This document shows, piece by piece, positions 1 to 10,626 of a stretch of 64,000 nucleotides of DNA (position 1 is the stretch's first letter; the number at the start of each line of letters is the position of its first letter). The notes beneath the pieces were generated by a model. That model made no database searches, had not been told where the DNA came from, and saw nothing but the letters and a program-made list of their open reading frames with translations. This stretch comes from Ptiloglossa arizonensis (taxonomy: Eukaryota > Arthropoda > Insecta > Hymenoptera > Colletidae): assembly GCF_051014685.1 (NCBI RefSeq), contig NC_135059.1, positions 7,440,001 through 7,504,000 on the forward strand, written 5' to 3'. A program made the position numbers and the translations under genes.

Positions 1-106
1 TCCAAAATGGAGAATATATAATTTAATAAAATGTGTTCGTACACTCTTAAAAAATCGTGTTTCATTTTCACCAAAAAAAAACGACATGACTTTTCGAACA
101 ATCCAA
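1..106. mobile_element. Mariner-like MITE, truncated by window edge
   Basis: Right-hand part of a short non-coding inverted-repeat element. It ends in the terminal repeat that recurs through the window (reads AAATGACTTTCCGAACAACCCAA in good copies, here diverged), next to a TA. The interior has the usual element core: a stretch ending in ttaaaaaatcgtgtttcat, then a run of A. The left half lies outside the window. No transposase is present. Confidence 0.7.
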
Positions 107-1283
107 TAGAAAGACAAAGATACATAACATCGATGGAAAACTTGCTTACAAGTGATTCAAATTTGCTCGCAAATAATTTCTTTATCTCTCCGATACGAGT
201 ACACGGATACAAACGTTTACGTTTTCGTATAATATTGCATCGGTGACTGTTCCAAACAAACGGTACAAAATTTATCCACAAGTATCGTTTCTCTCACTAT
301 ACGTATTCCTCGTACATGTGAAACACGTGTGTACGTGTCTCGTAACACGTTGAATTTCTTACGTACACACATTACGCACGCTAATGTACATTTGTATCAA
401 GTATTTCGCATTCTACGCGTAACAGTTTTCTAAAAAGTTCTCTTACGAAATACTTCTGTTGACACTTCCACTTAGTCGGCGTTGGTGGTGATTCATAAAG
501 TATTCTCGATAACTTGCAAAATATAAAAACAAAGTGGAAAACCACAAAAGGAAGCATTTGTCGGTTATGTCACACTATTCCTATTCGTTCCTAGCCGAGT
601 ATTACTTCGTTGTTACATAAAAACATGATGCAAACAACCGTGATAATATCGAGCAGAAAGAAATTACCGAACGCTCGGTTCGTAACGCAATGCGCATTCT
701 TTGAAAAATAAGGAAACGTCCAAGGATTCATGAATGGCCGTGTTGAACGCGTCAAGTCCGAGTTATCGTTTCGAGAGAGTGCTCGTTTCCGTTTTCGCGA
801 TGATATCTCTCCAGTTTAATTGCGAATATAAATTAGAGCGGGCAGGTGTTGCCGGTAATTACGATGAAAGTTACTTGTCGTAATTAAGAATCGAGAAAGT
901 AATAGATGGCGATCAACGTTTTAGAAAACAGTGAAAGGTAAGAAAAAATCGGTACCGTTCCCTCGTTTCCTAGGACGAACCGATAACCCGCTTGTGTGCA
1001 TCGGAACGCCATCTACGAGCGTGCGCGGAACGATTCAATTCTTTTCTTCTCTTTTTTTTTTCTTCTATTATCGTCGCTCGATAAAGAAGAAAAACCAATC
1101 GGCGGGAAGAAACGTAACGGTGAACGGTTCGAAATGTGATTCACGATTCGAACGTTACGCGTAATGTAAACTCGAAGTAAATATTACGCGCGATGTAAAC
1201 ACCAAGCGTATGTTACGTAGTGTGAATTTGAAGTAAATATTACGCGTAACATTCGATTCTAAAATATGACGAAACACTGTTCG

Positions 1284-1500
1284 TGGAAATATCTCTCGAG
1301 AACTTTCGTCGAAGATCTACTCGAATGTTTATTTAAATACCATCTTTTGTGTGGAAATATCTCTCGGCCGTCTCGAATACTTTCGTCGAAAATCTACTCG
1401 AATGTTTATTTAAATACCATATTTTACATAGAAATATCTCTCGATGATTTCGAAAACATTCATTGAAAATCTACTCGAATGTTTATTCGAATACCATATT
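1284..1500. repeat. Three tandem copies of a 67-77 bp unit
   Basis: The phrase gaaatatctctcg followed by gaaaatctactcgaatgttt recurs at about 1285, 1352 and 1429, and each copy ends near ataccat. The copies differ by small insertions, which fits an old local tandem duplication. Confidence 0.7.
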
Positions 1501-2027
1501 TTCTATACGTACGTACACACAGTCGTACTCGGTGAAAGTACACCAGATCGGAAAAGAAAAGATAGTACTTTCGAAACGCGACAAACAGTTTCGAGAGGCG
1601 TGTTTGTTGTGTCTGGTTTCGAAGCAAAACAATACGGGACCTCTTGAATAAATCGCTCCCGTCGAGAGAATAGAGTAGAAAGTGTGCGTGAAATCAATTT
1701 CCGTTTCCCCAGAATTCAGCCGCTCCGCGAGCGATATATAGTAGTTCAAGATTCCGCGAGAGCACGCGCGAAAGCTTCCAAGATCGAGGACCGCTTCTCA
1801 CTCGAGCGTTCCACGCTCCAATTAACGTCTCTTCCGTACTTTCCGCGGCACGTTCGCTCGTCCGGCATCGCCCGGCTCCTCGAATTCCCCAAATTCCGAA
1901 AAGAAACGAGAAAAAAACGAAAAATAATAGCAGACCGACCCCCGATTCTAATTGAATCGCGCCAACGGAATTTCGACCCGCCGAGCGTACGCTCGTTCCC
2001 CGCTGGAAATTCCAAAAATTCAAGTAA

Positions 2028-2475
2028 GGCGACAGAATTCGTCGCGGAATATTTACGAGCGTGTGTCGAAACTACGAACTATCTCGAACTGGATCACTCG
2101 TGTCGATTATGGGAATATTTCTGTCTAGAATTTTAAAGAAATCTATTTTTTTTTTTTTTTTCATATTTTCTCGAGATATATTTCTTTGATAATGTCCACG
2201 CGAAAGGATCTCCTCGAGTTCGTAACATTGACGAAATTATAACGCTTGAAATGAATAACGTATGACAAAAGAAGGCGACAGAATTCGACGCGGAATGTTT
2301 ACGTGTTGAAACTACGAACTATCTCGAACTGGATTCCCTTGTGTCGATTATGGGAATATTTCTGTCTAGAATTTTAAAGAAATCTATTCTTTTTTTTTCA
2401 TATTTTCTCGAGATATGTCTCTTTGATAATGTCCACGCGAAATTATAGCGTTTGAAAAGAATAACGTACGACAAA
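2028..2475. repeat. Direct duplication, about 246 bp period
   Basis: The block beginning ggcgacagaattcg and running through ctgtctagaattttaaag, a poly-T tract and gataatgtccacgcgaaa appears at 2028 and again at 2274. Each copy ends in a related stretch, gaataacgtatgacaaaa or gaataacgtacgacaaaa. It is a two-copy tandem duplication with an expanded T tract. Confidence 0.75.
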
Positions 2476-3318
2476 ACTTTAAACGCGTTTCTCTCGAACC
2501 CACATTTTTTGTACCAACACGGTAGCTCGAGATTTAACAATCGACTTCAAATTTACAGAGGATTTTCATTATCGCCTGAACCAGAGATTCAAAAAATATT
2601 AAGTTTCACTATTTTTGTAAATATACCAACGATAAAAAGATTTCAATGAAGCGACTGGAAGTCGAATGGTATAAGAATGACACGAATTCGTAATTGTACC
2701 AAGTGTTTCGCGACGATATTTGTCCGAGTAATAAAAATTTAATTTATCTGTAAGAAAAACCTTCACCGGAGGTCACCAGTGATTCACACCGAAGAAAATA
2801 TGTTAATAAAATTATAAACCGTTTCGTAACAATATCCCATCCTATAATGAACATTCGATAAGCCTTCGCTGTCGTCGTGGATCGTTTGTGTCTCGTGCAA
2901 TAGATTGTGTCAACAATCGAGTCGAGAATACACACCAAGAATAATGAACGATCCATTGAAGTCCAAATAAATTAGTTTTCGTATTATTTGATCCGAAAGA
3001 AATCTTTCAAAAATGTTCACCCGATAAATCGAACCATGCGTATAGTCACTTTATCGGTCCGTTCGATCGATCGACAAACAAATCGTTATTAAATCGTACG
3101 AACTGTGCCGTGTCGTTCACGGATGTACCGAGGAAACAGTAAACGAAGTGTCGAGTGTACACGCGCACGGTGATCGTTACAAGTGTGACAGTGGGTCAAG
3201 TTCGCGGTGAACGCCCGGAAACCGGTCACCAAAACGACACCATTCCTCTCTTTCTGCTCGATTCTTCGTTTTTCGAACGATCCGTGAGATTAACGGTCCA
3301 CGAGAGGGCATTCTATTC

Positions 3319-4388
3319 GGTTGTTCGGAAAGTAATTTCGTTTTCCAAAATTGGAGAATATATAATTTAATAAAGTGTGTTTATACACTTTAAAAGATCT
3401 AAAAAGAATCGTGTTTCATTTTCACCAAAAAAAAGAACGAAATCACTTTCCAAACAAGTTAATAGTTTTTATTTGCTCTTCGATACGAATAAGTAAATTC
3501 AATTCGTATTTGAGGTAAGGGTAATTGTATTAGGTTGTTTGGAAAGTGATTTCGTTTTCCAAAATTGGAGAATATGTAATTTAATAAAGTGTGTTTATAC
3601 ACTTTAAAAGATCTAAAAAGAATCGTGTTTCATTTTCACCAAAAAAAAGAACGAAATCACTTTCCAAACAAGTTAATAGTTTTTATATGCTCTTCGATAC
3701 GAATAAGTAAATTCAATTCGTATTTGAGGTAAGGGTAATTGTATTAGGTTGTTTGGAAAGTGATTTCGTTTTCCAAAATTGGAGAATATATAATTTAATA
3801 AAGTGTGTTTATACACTTTAAAAGATCTAAAAAGAATCGTGTTTCATTTTCACCAAAAAAAAGAACGAAATCACTTTCCAAACAAGTTAATAGTTTTTAT
3901 ATGCTCTTCGATACGAATAAGTAAATTCAATTCGTATTTGAGGTAAGGGTAATTGTATTAGGTTGTTTGGAAAGTGATTTCGTTTTCCAAAATTGGAGAA
4001 TATATAATTTAATAAAGTGTGTTTATACACTTTAAAAGATCTAAAAAGAATCGTGTTTCATTTTCACCAAAAAAAAGAACGAAATCACTTTCCAAACAAG
4101 TTAATAGTTTTTATATGCTCTTCGATACGAATAAGTAAATTCAATTCGTATTTGAGGTAAGGGTAATTGTATTAGGTTGTTTGGAAAGTGATTTCGTTTT
4201 CCAAAATTGGAGAATATATAATTTAATAAAGTGTGTTTATACACTTTAAAAGATCTAAAAAGAATCGTGTTTCATTTTCACCAAAAAAAAGAACGAAATC
4301 ACTTTCCAAACAAGTTAATAGTTTTTATTTGCTCTTCGATACGAATAAGTAAATTCAATTCGTATTTGAGGTAAGGGTAATTGTATTG
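3319..4388. mobile_element. Five tandem 214-bp units, each MITE plus linker
   Basis: The phrase ggttgtttggaaagtgatttcg (ggttgttcgg in the first) starts at 3319, 3533, 3747, 3961 and 4175, and a sixth decayed start follows at 4389, so the period is exactly 214 bp. Each unit holds a complete roughly 140-bp mariner-like MITE with inverted ends (ggttgtttggaaagtgattt and aaatcactttccaaacaa) and an internal palindrome around tataca. A roughly 70-bp linker ending in gaggtaagggtaattgtatta follows. The units are nearly identical, so the amplification is recent. Related composite units occur at 33.3 kb. Confidence 0.9.
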
Positions 4389-5420
4389 GGTTGTTTGGAA
4401 AGTGAAATAATTTTCGGTCGAAAATTCAGATGATTTTTTTTTCCACAAAGGAATAATTCAACCCGAATGAAAATCAACATACACGAACCTCGTGTAATGC
4501 ATTTAAATGGGATAATAATTTTTTTTTAAATAACCATCCGTTTCTCTTAACTGTTGTTGCAAGTTTGTTCGAGAAGTTGAGCGTGACCGAAGAAATTCAC
4601 TCGGCTTCGTGGACAGGACGCTCGTGGTAACATTTAACGCGCACGTCGAGTCACGTAAATGTTAGGGCACTCATGACTCGAGAAAGTTGAGATTTACCGC
4701 CAAATTTCGTTTATTAATATATCTTTACAAGAGTACACCCGATTTACCAATTCGAACAAAATTTGAATCCAAACTTTTAACCTGAAAGGTAATAGCATTT
4801 AACGTGCACTTAACGTTAAGCCACGCTTTCGTCCGAATGAAAATAAATGATATTCTCGCTTATGTAAACAAAGAGATATTTATTTTTACAAAATAATACT
4901 CCATCGACCAGTTCGAGTAAAATCCAAATTCAAACTTTCAACCTGAAAGGTGATAACATTTAACGTGCACTTAACCTCAAGTCACACTTCCATCCGAATG
5001 AAAACAGATGGTATTCTCGTTTAGTCAACAAAGGGGAGACATTATTTATTTTTAGAAAATAACACCCCATCGACCAGTTCGACCAAAATTCAAACTTTCA
5101 ACCTGAAACATAATAACATTTAACGTGCACTTAACCTCAAGTCACGCGTACCTTCTAAAGTTGAGATTCGCCGCTATGTGTCATCCGAATGAAAACAGAT
5201 GGTATTCTCGCTCATGTAAACAAAGGGGAGACATTATTTATTTTTAGAAAATAACACCCCATCGACCAGTTCGATCAAAATTCAAACTTTCAACCTGAAA
5301 GATAATAACATTTAACGTGCACTTAACCTCAAGTCACGCGTACCTTCTAAAGTCGAGATTCGCCGCTAGGTGTCATCCGAATGAAAACAAACGATATTCT
5401 CTCTTACGTAAACAAAGAGG
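4389..5420. repeat. Imperfect tandem repeats, about 160-190 bp
   Basis: Starts with a decayed MITE end. The phrase caacctgaaa followed by taacatttaacgtgcactta recurs near 4939, 5099 and 5291, with an older copy near 4778. Each copy carries tccgaatgaaaacagatgg and aataacaccccatcgaccag or relatives. No gene is visible. Confidence 0.75.
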
Positions 5421-7597
5421 AGATATCCATTTTAAAAATTTATTTTTCCATCTCTCGAACTCGTGTACACATTCGAAGAAATCAATCGTCGAACGTAGCT
5501 ATCGTGTTCGCCAAAAGAACCAACACCGTATACTAGTCGGCGGCAACACTTTGAATTACCACGCACCGAGAAAATATCTCGGTTCTCGGTGAGTTTGTTC
5601 CCTCGTGACGGGGAATGTTTCCCGTGACGGAAAGAAAGTTTCACGCGAAAGTATCTGGAACGTGGAAAACGAGAGAAACGTGGTCGTGATCGCGCGGACG
5701 GTCTATCCGCTCGATATCGCGAGCGAGCGAAGAAATCACTGTTTCGGCGAGGATGGCCGGTGCAGCACGATTTCCAGGCCCACAAAGGACATTGTTTCGC
5801 GCCATTTGCATCCCCCACCTTCCGCGATACGTTGCAACCTGTTACATCGGCGAAGTGGAGCAATCGTGAGAATCGTGTACGGGGAGGGGCCCGCAAATTG
5901 CAGCAGGGCACAATTGTCGCGATAAATCATTATCGTACGATGATGAAAATGGAGCGACGTCGTGCTCCTTATTCATCCGTGCAGGTGTGTCCGTTTCTGA
6001 GTCAGTCTCGTCCCCGCTAGGTGAATTTTGCGTTTTCAATTCTCGAATTAGCGAGTCGCCGATCGACGATTCGCCGAGCTATTACGATCGCGACGATTAG
6101 CACGGTTAGGCGCTCGTGAATGGCGGACGCCGATCTTCCGTTACATACGCGGTAACCGGTGCCCTCGGTTGAAACATTATCGTGGTTTTTTTTATTTTTT
6201 TGGGGGGTTTTTTTCCATCGTTGTGGGAAAGAAAGAAGCGTTGTCGCGACTTTCTCCGCAACGAGAACGACAAAAGTGTCTCGTACGCGCTAGTCGACAA
6301 TTACACCGGGGCTTAAGTTAAATTGGTGTCCACGGGCGGTACTGGGTTAGATTCGTTGGCTCGGTTAACCTAGATCTACACTATAAGAGCTCGAGAGAAG
6401 GCCACCGGACGAGACACCAATTCAACGAGAATTTTCGTTCACGGTTACCTCGGTATCGATCGCGATCTCGTATCGCGTATAAGTGTCGTTGTCTCGGATC
6501 TACACCATAAGAGCGCTTTTCTTTTCTTTTTTACTTTCTTTTAAAGAAATTTTTTTTCTTTTTTTTTTACTTTTCTCAACGATCGTTATCGTAGTTATTT
6601 ATCCGTGGACGCGTACCTTGCGAGTAAATTTTGAAAACAATCGCGTTGCAAGTGTGTTCGTTACTTTGTAACGAACAAACAAGTGTTTCGTTGTTGTTGA
6701 ATGTAAGTGTACATAACGTGTTTCTTATAAAGTTCGTCTCGTTCGTTTCGCAAGGTCGTTTACGAGAGACGTGACTCGTGTCGTGAAAAAACAGGTACGC
6801 TCGTAATCGATTTGGCATTTAAACCGATATGTAAAATCTACCGCTACGCCACGTTCTTGAAACGATACTAAATTAAGCATTTTCACTGATAAGTTCATAA
6901 TTACGGTCAAGGTTAGACATAGGTCGACCTACAATGCGAACCGCTACCCTCGAAAACTTTCCTTGTACTCTTTCCAACAGTACGGTATATATTTCGATGC
7001 AGAGAAAGAATAGTTGACGCATAATCCGAATAAGTTTCACGAACACGAGTCACGATAAGCCGAAATTAAACATCTTTTAAAACGAACTATTACTCCATTA
7101 TGAAAACCTACAGATTTCACAGCAGCACGTATTTACAATGTTTCAACGATTTTTTACTATTAATCATATGTCAATCTAACGATCTCGTTGGAAAGCATTT
7201 TTACAAATTTAAATTCGTTTTATTGTTACCGTACCGATCGTTGAACTTAACAAAATCAATTTGCGGTTCGAGAACATCGTTGTGGACGTTTATTGTTTCA
7301 CAGAGCATAAAATCGTCTGCGAATAATAAAAATTCATTATCCGTAATAATTTCGACAGCATGTATCGATTACCGTTTAAATTAGATTCGAGCGATGTCGT
7401 CGTTCGACTTGAATCGGGCCTAGGTTCGATTTTAACCTAAATTTCAGACCTGACTCGAATTAAAGTTTCAAATCAGGTCTCGGTTAAATTCGCGGTAGGC
7501 TCGAGAGACGTGTGTGTTGGATTTGAGTTGTGTATAAGCGGTGTTCGAGTTAGCCCTAGATTACTCAACATTTCCATAGTTTAATTCCTTATTTCAG
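5421..7597. other. CpG-rich then AT-rich DNA, no supported gene
   Basis: The part from about 5500 to 6450 is strongly CpG-rich, with overlapping open frames on both strands (one of 159 codons on minus). None shows a domain or a matched pair of splice sites. A donor-like TTCTCG|GTGAGT ends one plus-strand frame at about 5590. The block could hold a promoter or untranslated exon of a gene outside the window, but I cannot support a model. Confidence 0.4.
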
Positions 7598-7701
7598 GAT
7601 CGGTCCGTGGAGACGGTAATCAGGATTCCGGTGGCTCTAAAAGTTCCTTGAAAGCCCTGGCTAGGAACTGGTTGCCAAGGAAGTGTATCTATAGTAAATA
7701 A
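7598..7701 (+). CDS. Weak candidate terminal exon, unknown gene
   Basis: A pyrimidine-rich acceptor (ttccttatttcag) precedes an open frame of about 34 codons that ends in TAA at 7699-7701. The frame reads through Gly/Ser/Lys-rich then basic residues (SGGSKSSLKALARNWLPRK). The stop overlaps an AATAAA signal, an arrangement also seen at the end of the second PGRP gene in this window. No upstream partner exon was identified and no family was recognised. The alternative is a chance open frame next to a chance acceptor. Confidence 0.25.
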
Positions 7702-8089
7702 AACTTTCGAGGAGTCAGACGTTCTCTCTCGAAGCGAAAGGTGACTGGTGTTTATTTCGACTCGGAACAGCCGACTCTGTTTCATTATTCTGGCGTTTAC
7801 CAACTAGTTGTCATTAAGTGACAGAGCTGGCAATGGCTGTTCGTTAACGCAATGCTAATTACGTTGCGCGACACACGCCTTGGACCGTGTAATAAGGAAG
7901 AACAACTTATATTTAGTCTTCCGAACGAACCACCTCCTCTATTGCACGTCATCGAGCCGTGTAACCTTATAACGAATAATGTAATTAGGGAGACGCACGT
8001 GATACAATTGTGAACTGTAAAACAACGTAAAGAAATTTTCCTATCCCGAAATTATCGTGCTCTCGTGACATCAAAGTGCCGTTCACAGC

Positions 8090-8640
8090 TAACTCGTACC
8101 AAGTCTACCTACTCTGTAGGTCATGTTGGACTATGGTCACGTTTTCCCTCGAATCTGACCTACCGAGACCTCTAACTGTACTGGATCACCGTTTGACACC
8201 AAAGTACCATCCAGAACTGACCCCTACCGAGTGTACCCATTCTATCCCACATTCTTTTCCAGTCATTAGCCTTTTGCCAAGTCTGCGATGATGTTTATCT
8301 TCGAATCTGACCTACCAAAATCTCTAACTATACTGTATCACTGTTTGACACCAAAGTACCATCTACAGCTGACCTCTATCGATTATCCCTCATCTTTTTC
8401 CAGTCATTAGCCTTTTACCAAGTCTACGATCACGTTTTCCCTCGAATCTGACCTACCAAGACCTCTAACTGTCCTGTATCCCTCTTTGACACCAAACTAC
8501 CATCCACAACTGATCCCTACCGATTGTACCCATTCTATCCCACATCCTTTTCCAGTCATTAACCTTTTACCAAGTCTACGATCATGTTTGACACCAAAGT
8601 ACCATCCACAGCTGACCCCTACCGAACTGTACCTGTTCTA
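8090..8640. repeat. Tandem repeats, 100-150 bp, C/T-rich strand
   Basis: The phrase tttgacaccaaagtaccatc recurs at about 8192, 8344, 8484 (mutated) and 8586. Copies are separated by blocks holding ctcgaatctgacctacc, cctctaactgtactg and ccagtcattagccttttacc. Unit length varies. Some copies are open in one frame, but there is no codon bias and no start context. Confidence 0.75.
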
Positions 8641-9411
8641 TCCGTCATCTTTTTGCAGCCATTAGCGTTTCACGACCACCATGATCGTCTCTTCCTTCTT
8701 ACGCAGTCCGGACCACTTTCATCCGAACGAAAAACCACCGGCAACCTCTTCTTCGCGGGATCCGTGGCCGAAACGACTCCTCGCGACTCCTCGCGACGAC
8801 AAAAGCGAACGACGACGACTACCTCGAGGAAGAAATCTCCTCGGGAACTTTGAGCGATACGGCAATTTGTCGAACATCCTGCCGCATTCGCATAACAATG
8901 GATATCGCGGGGCGACGAAACGCTATGCGAATTGTTATCTCGTTTTTCACGGTAATGGGACATCTGTTGCGTCGGGTTGCGCACCGACGCAACCGCGCCA
9001 ACCTGGATCCTGGACACGTACGGTTTGAGCTTCGATTTATGCATTCGCTTTCGCGGTGCAGCTTCGGCTCGTCGTCGAAATCTCCGGTAACCCGATTTCC
9101 TGAAATGCGAGCCGCGTCGCGTACTTTCTTCCTCTTTCACTACAGAACACCCGTAGTTACCGTGCCGACGTTCGCCTTTCTACTTCGCTCGTTCGGTACT
9201 CGATTCGATCGAAACACGAGCCGCTCGGTCCCGTCCTTCTCTTAACAATTATAAGGTCGATCACCCGGTGCTACATTTTTTTTCACACCGCGGACAAATT
9301 TTACGCTCTTCGATTTTTCACGTCGTTACGCACCCTCGAGTCGTAAACGTTTAACGGAGTTTTCTTTTTCTTTTTATTTTAAATTTCTTTTGTAAACTTG
9401 TACCTGTTACA
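8641..9411. other. CpG-rich block, no supported gene
   Basis: Long overlapping open frames occur on both strands (up to 156 codons on minus around 8670-9140), a typical side effect of high GC. The translations are Arg/Ser-rich with no domain. The end of the block has poly-T tracts. Confidence 0.4.
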
Positions 9412-9550
9412 TTGGGTCGTTTGGAAAGTCATTTGGTTTTTCTTTTTTCGTTTCGGTGAAATTGAAACACGATTTTTTCAGAGCGTATAAACGTTCTATT
9501 GAATTATATATTTTCCATTTTTGAAAACATAATTACTTTCAGATCAATTT
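9412..9550. mobile_element. Mariner-like MITE, single copy
   Basis: Begins ttgggtcgtttggaaagtca and ends in a diverged inverted copy (aattactttcagatcaattta). Between them are the family core phrases gaaacacgattttttcagagcg and ttgaattatatattttcca. The right end is degraded, so this is an older insertion. Non-coding. Confidence 0.8.
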
Positions 9551-10445
9551 AATGTATAAATGTTTTCAAGTCTTGAAAATACTTTCATAATATTTTGAAA
9601 GTCTCGATAACCTCGACGATCTTGGAATCGACGAAATTTTTCCCAACCTTGTTACAGATCTTGATATCTCCACGATACTTGGAAAACTTGCTCGTGTTTA
9701 TCTTGTAGAATTAGATCGAGAGATACCGTTCTAGATAAGTTCTTGTTTTCAAATTCCTTGTAAACATCTTTTATTTTTGTTTACAATTTCCGCTATATAC
9801 TTTACGAAACGTTTCGAGACTCGAGTTTCGCTCTTGAAACGATTCGAATCGCGTTACCGGTATTATTATTTGTGAAAGTAACAAGTTCTGTTACCTCGTG
9901 GAATGTTAAAATTGAGAGAATGCAATGCAACTTTACCGATTTACAAAATTATTAGAAACATACAATATATAGTAGTACGTGTTGAACACAGTTCGCAGTA
10001 TTGTACCCTATAGTTTGCTAAACTTTCAGTTCAGTGCGTTAAAGTTTGTTACAATTGGAAGTTGTTTACTTCGTGCAACGTTCCACAATTTGCGTTTGAT
10101 ATTATAATACCATTTTATAAAAATTCCAAGCCCGCAACGTATCATAGTTCGCAAAACTCGCGAAGTGTTCGACTCGGTGTCTTTCCATTTCGGTTTGGTA
10201 AAGTTTGAACAAGTTTGAACAAGTTTGAAGCTACCGACTCGGTGTTCTTAAAATTTGAGAGAATCATTTATGTCTCTCCCAGATACTGGCTCTACTTTTC
10301 AATATCGATCTCAAACCTTCGTACTCTTCTGTACAATCGCAAACACATCGAAACGACCCCGAGTTCAATATCTCAGAATCGAGATATTGAGACGAAATTT
10401 TTCTTTTACGAAAAAATTCAAAAACAAATAACGATGTATACTCAC

Positions 10446-10626
10446 AAGGGGATTTGAGCTTCTCCTTGGCAGCCTGTATACCGGAACTCGATCTGAGCGT
10501 GATACCGATGCTCTTCGATTTGCCCCCAGAATTTTCCATGACACCGTTAGACGTTATTATCGAGACGCCACTTTGTTCCATATCGACGAGATTTATCGAC
10601 CTGGTCGATCTGGTCGGTCTGAACTC
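10446..10626 (-). CDS. Candidate coding exon, unknown gene
   Basis: On the minus strand a good acceptor (tttacgtttcag) at 10627-10628 opens a frame of 60 codons. It ends at a strong donor (CCCCTT|GTGAGT, donor at 10445-10444), phase 1. The peptide is Ser/Thr/Gly/Lys-rich and contains STRSINLVDMEQSG and SKSIGITLRSSSGIQAAKEK, low in aromatic residues, as in disordered regions of cytoskeletal or signalling proteins. If the Met at 10581 is the start, this could be a first coding exon. A donor-like CGCGG|GTGAGT near 13.9 kb on the same strand could end an untranslated exon of the same gene. No family was recognised. Confidence 0.45.

Larger units (their letters stand above)
107..3318. other. Gene-poor DNA, no supported gene
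   Basis: Mixed CpG-rich and AT-rich DNA with two local repeat blocks (listed separately). Open frames up to 150 codons occur around 1684-2136, but they overlap open frames on the opposite strand, show no domain, and consist of Ser/Arg-rich translation typical of CpG-rich non-coding DNA. I see nothing else here that can be supported. Confidence 0.6.

Noticed and set aside
1684..2136. 150-codon open frame on plus
   Set aside because: Overlaps long open frames on minus, is Ser/Arg-rich, has no domain or splice context, and runs into a duplicated repeat block.
3319..4388. CRISPR-like regular spacing
   Set aside because: The repeats are 214 bp, the spacers are identical to each other, and the unit is a MITE with inverted ends; nothing CRISPR-like.
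5432..5911. 159-codon open frame on minus
   Set aside because: Lies in a CpG-rich block where several frames are open on both strands; no recognisable domain.
8670..9140. 156-codon open frame on minus
   Set aside because: Arg/Ser-rich translation typical of GC-rich non-coding DNA; competing frames are open on plus.
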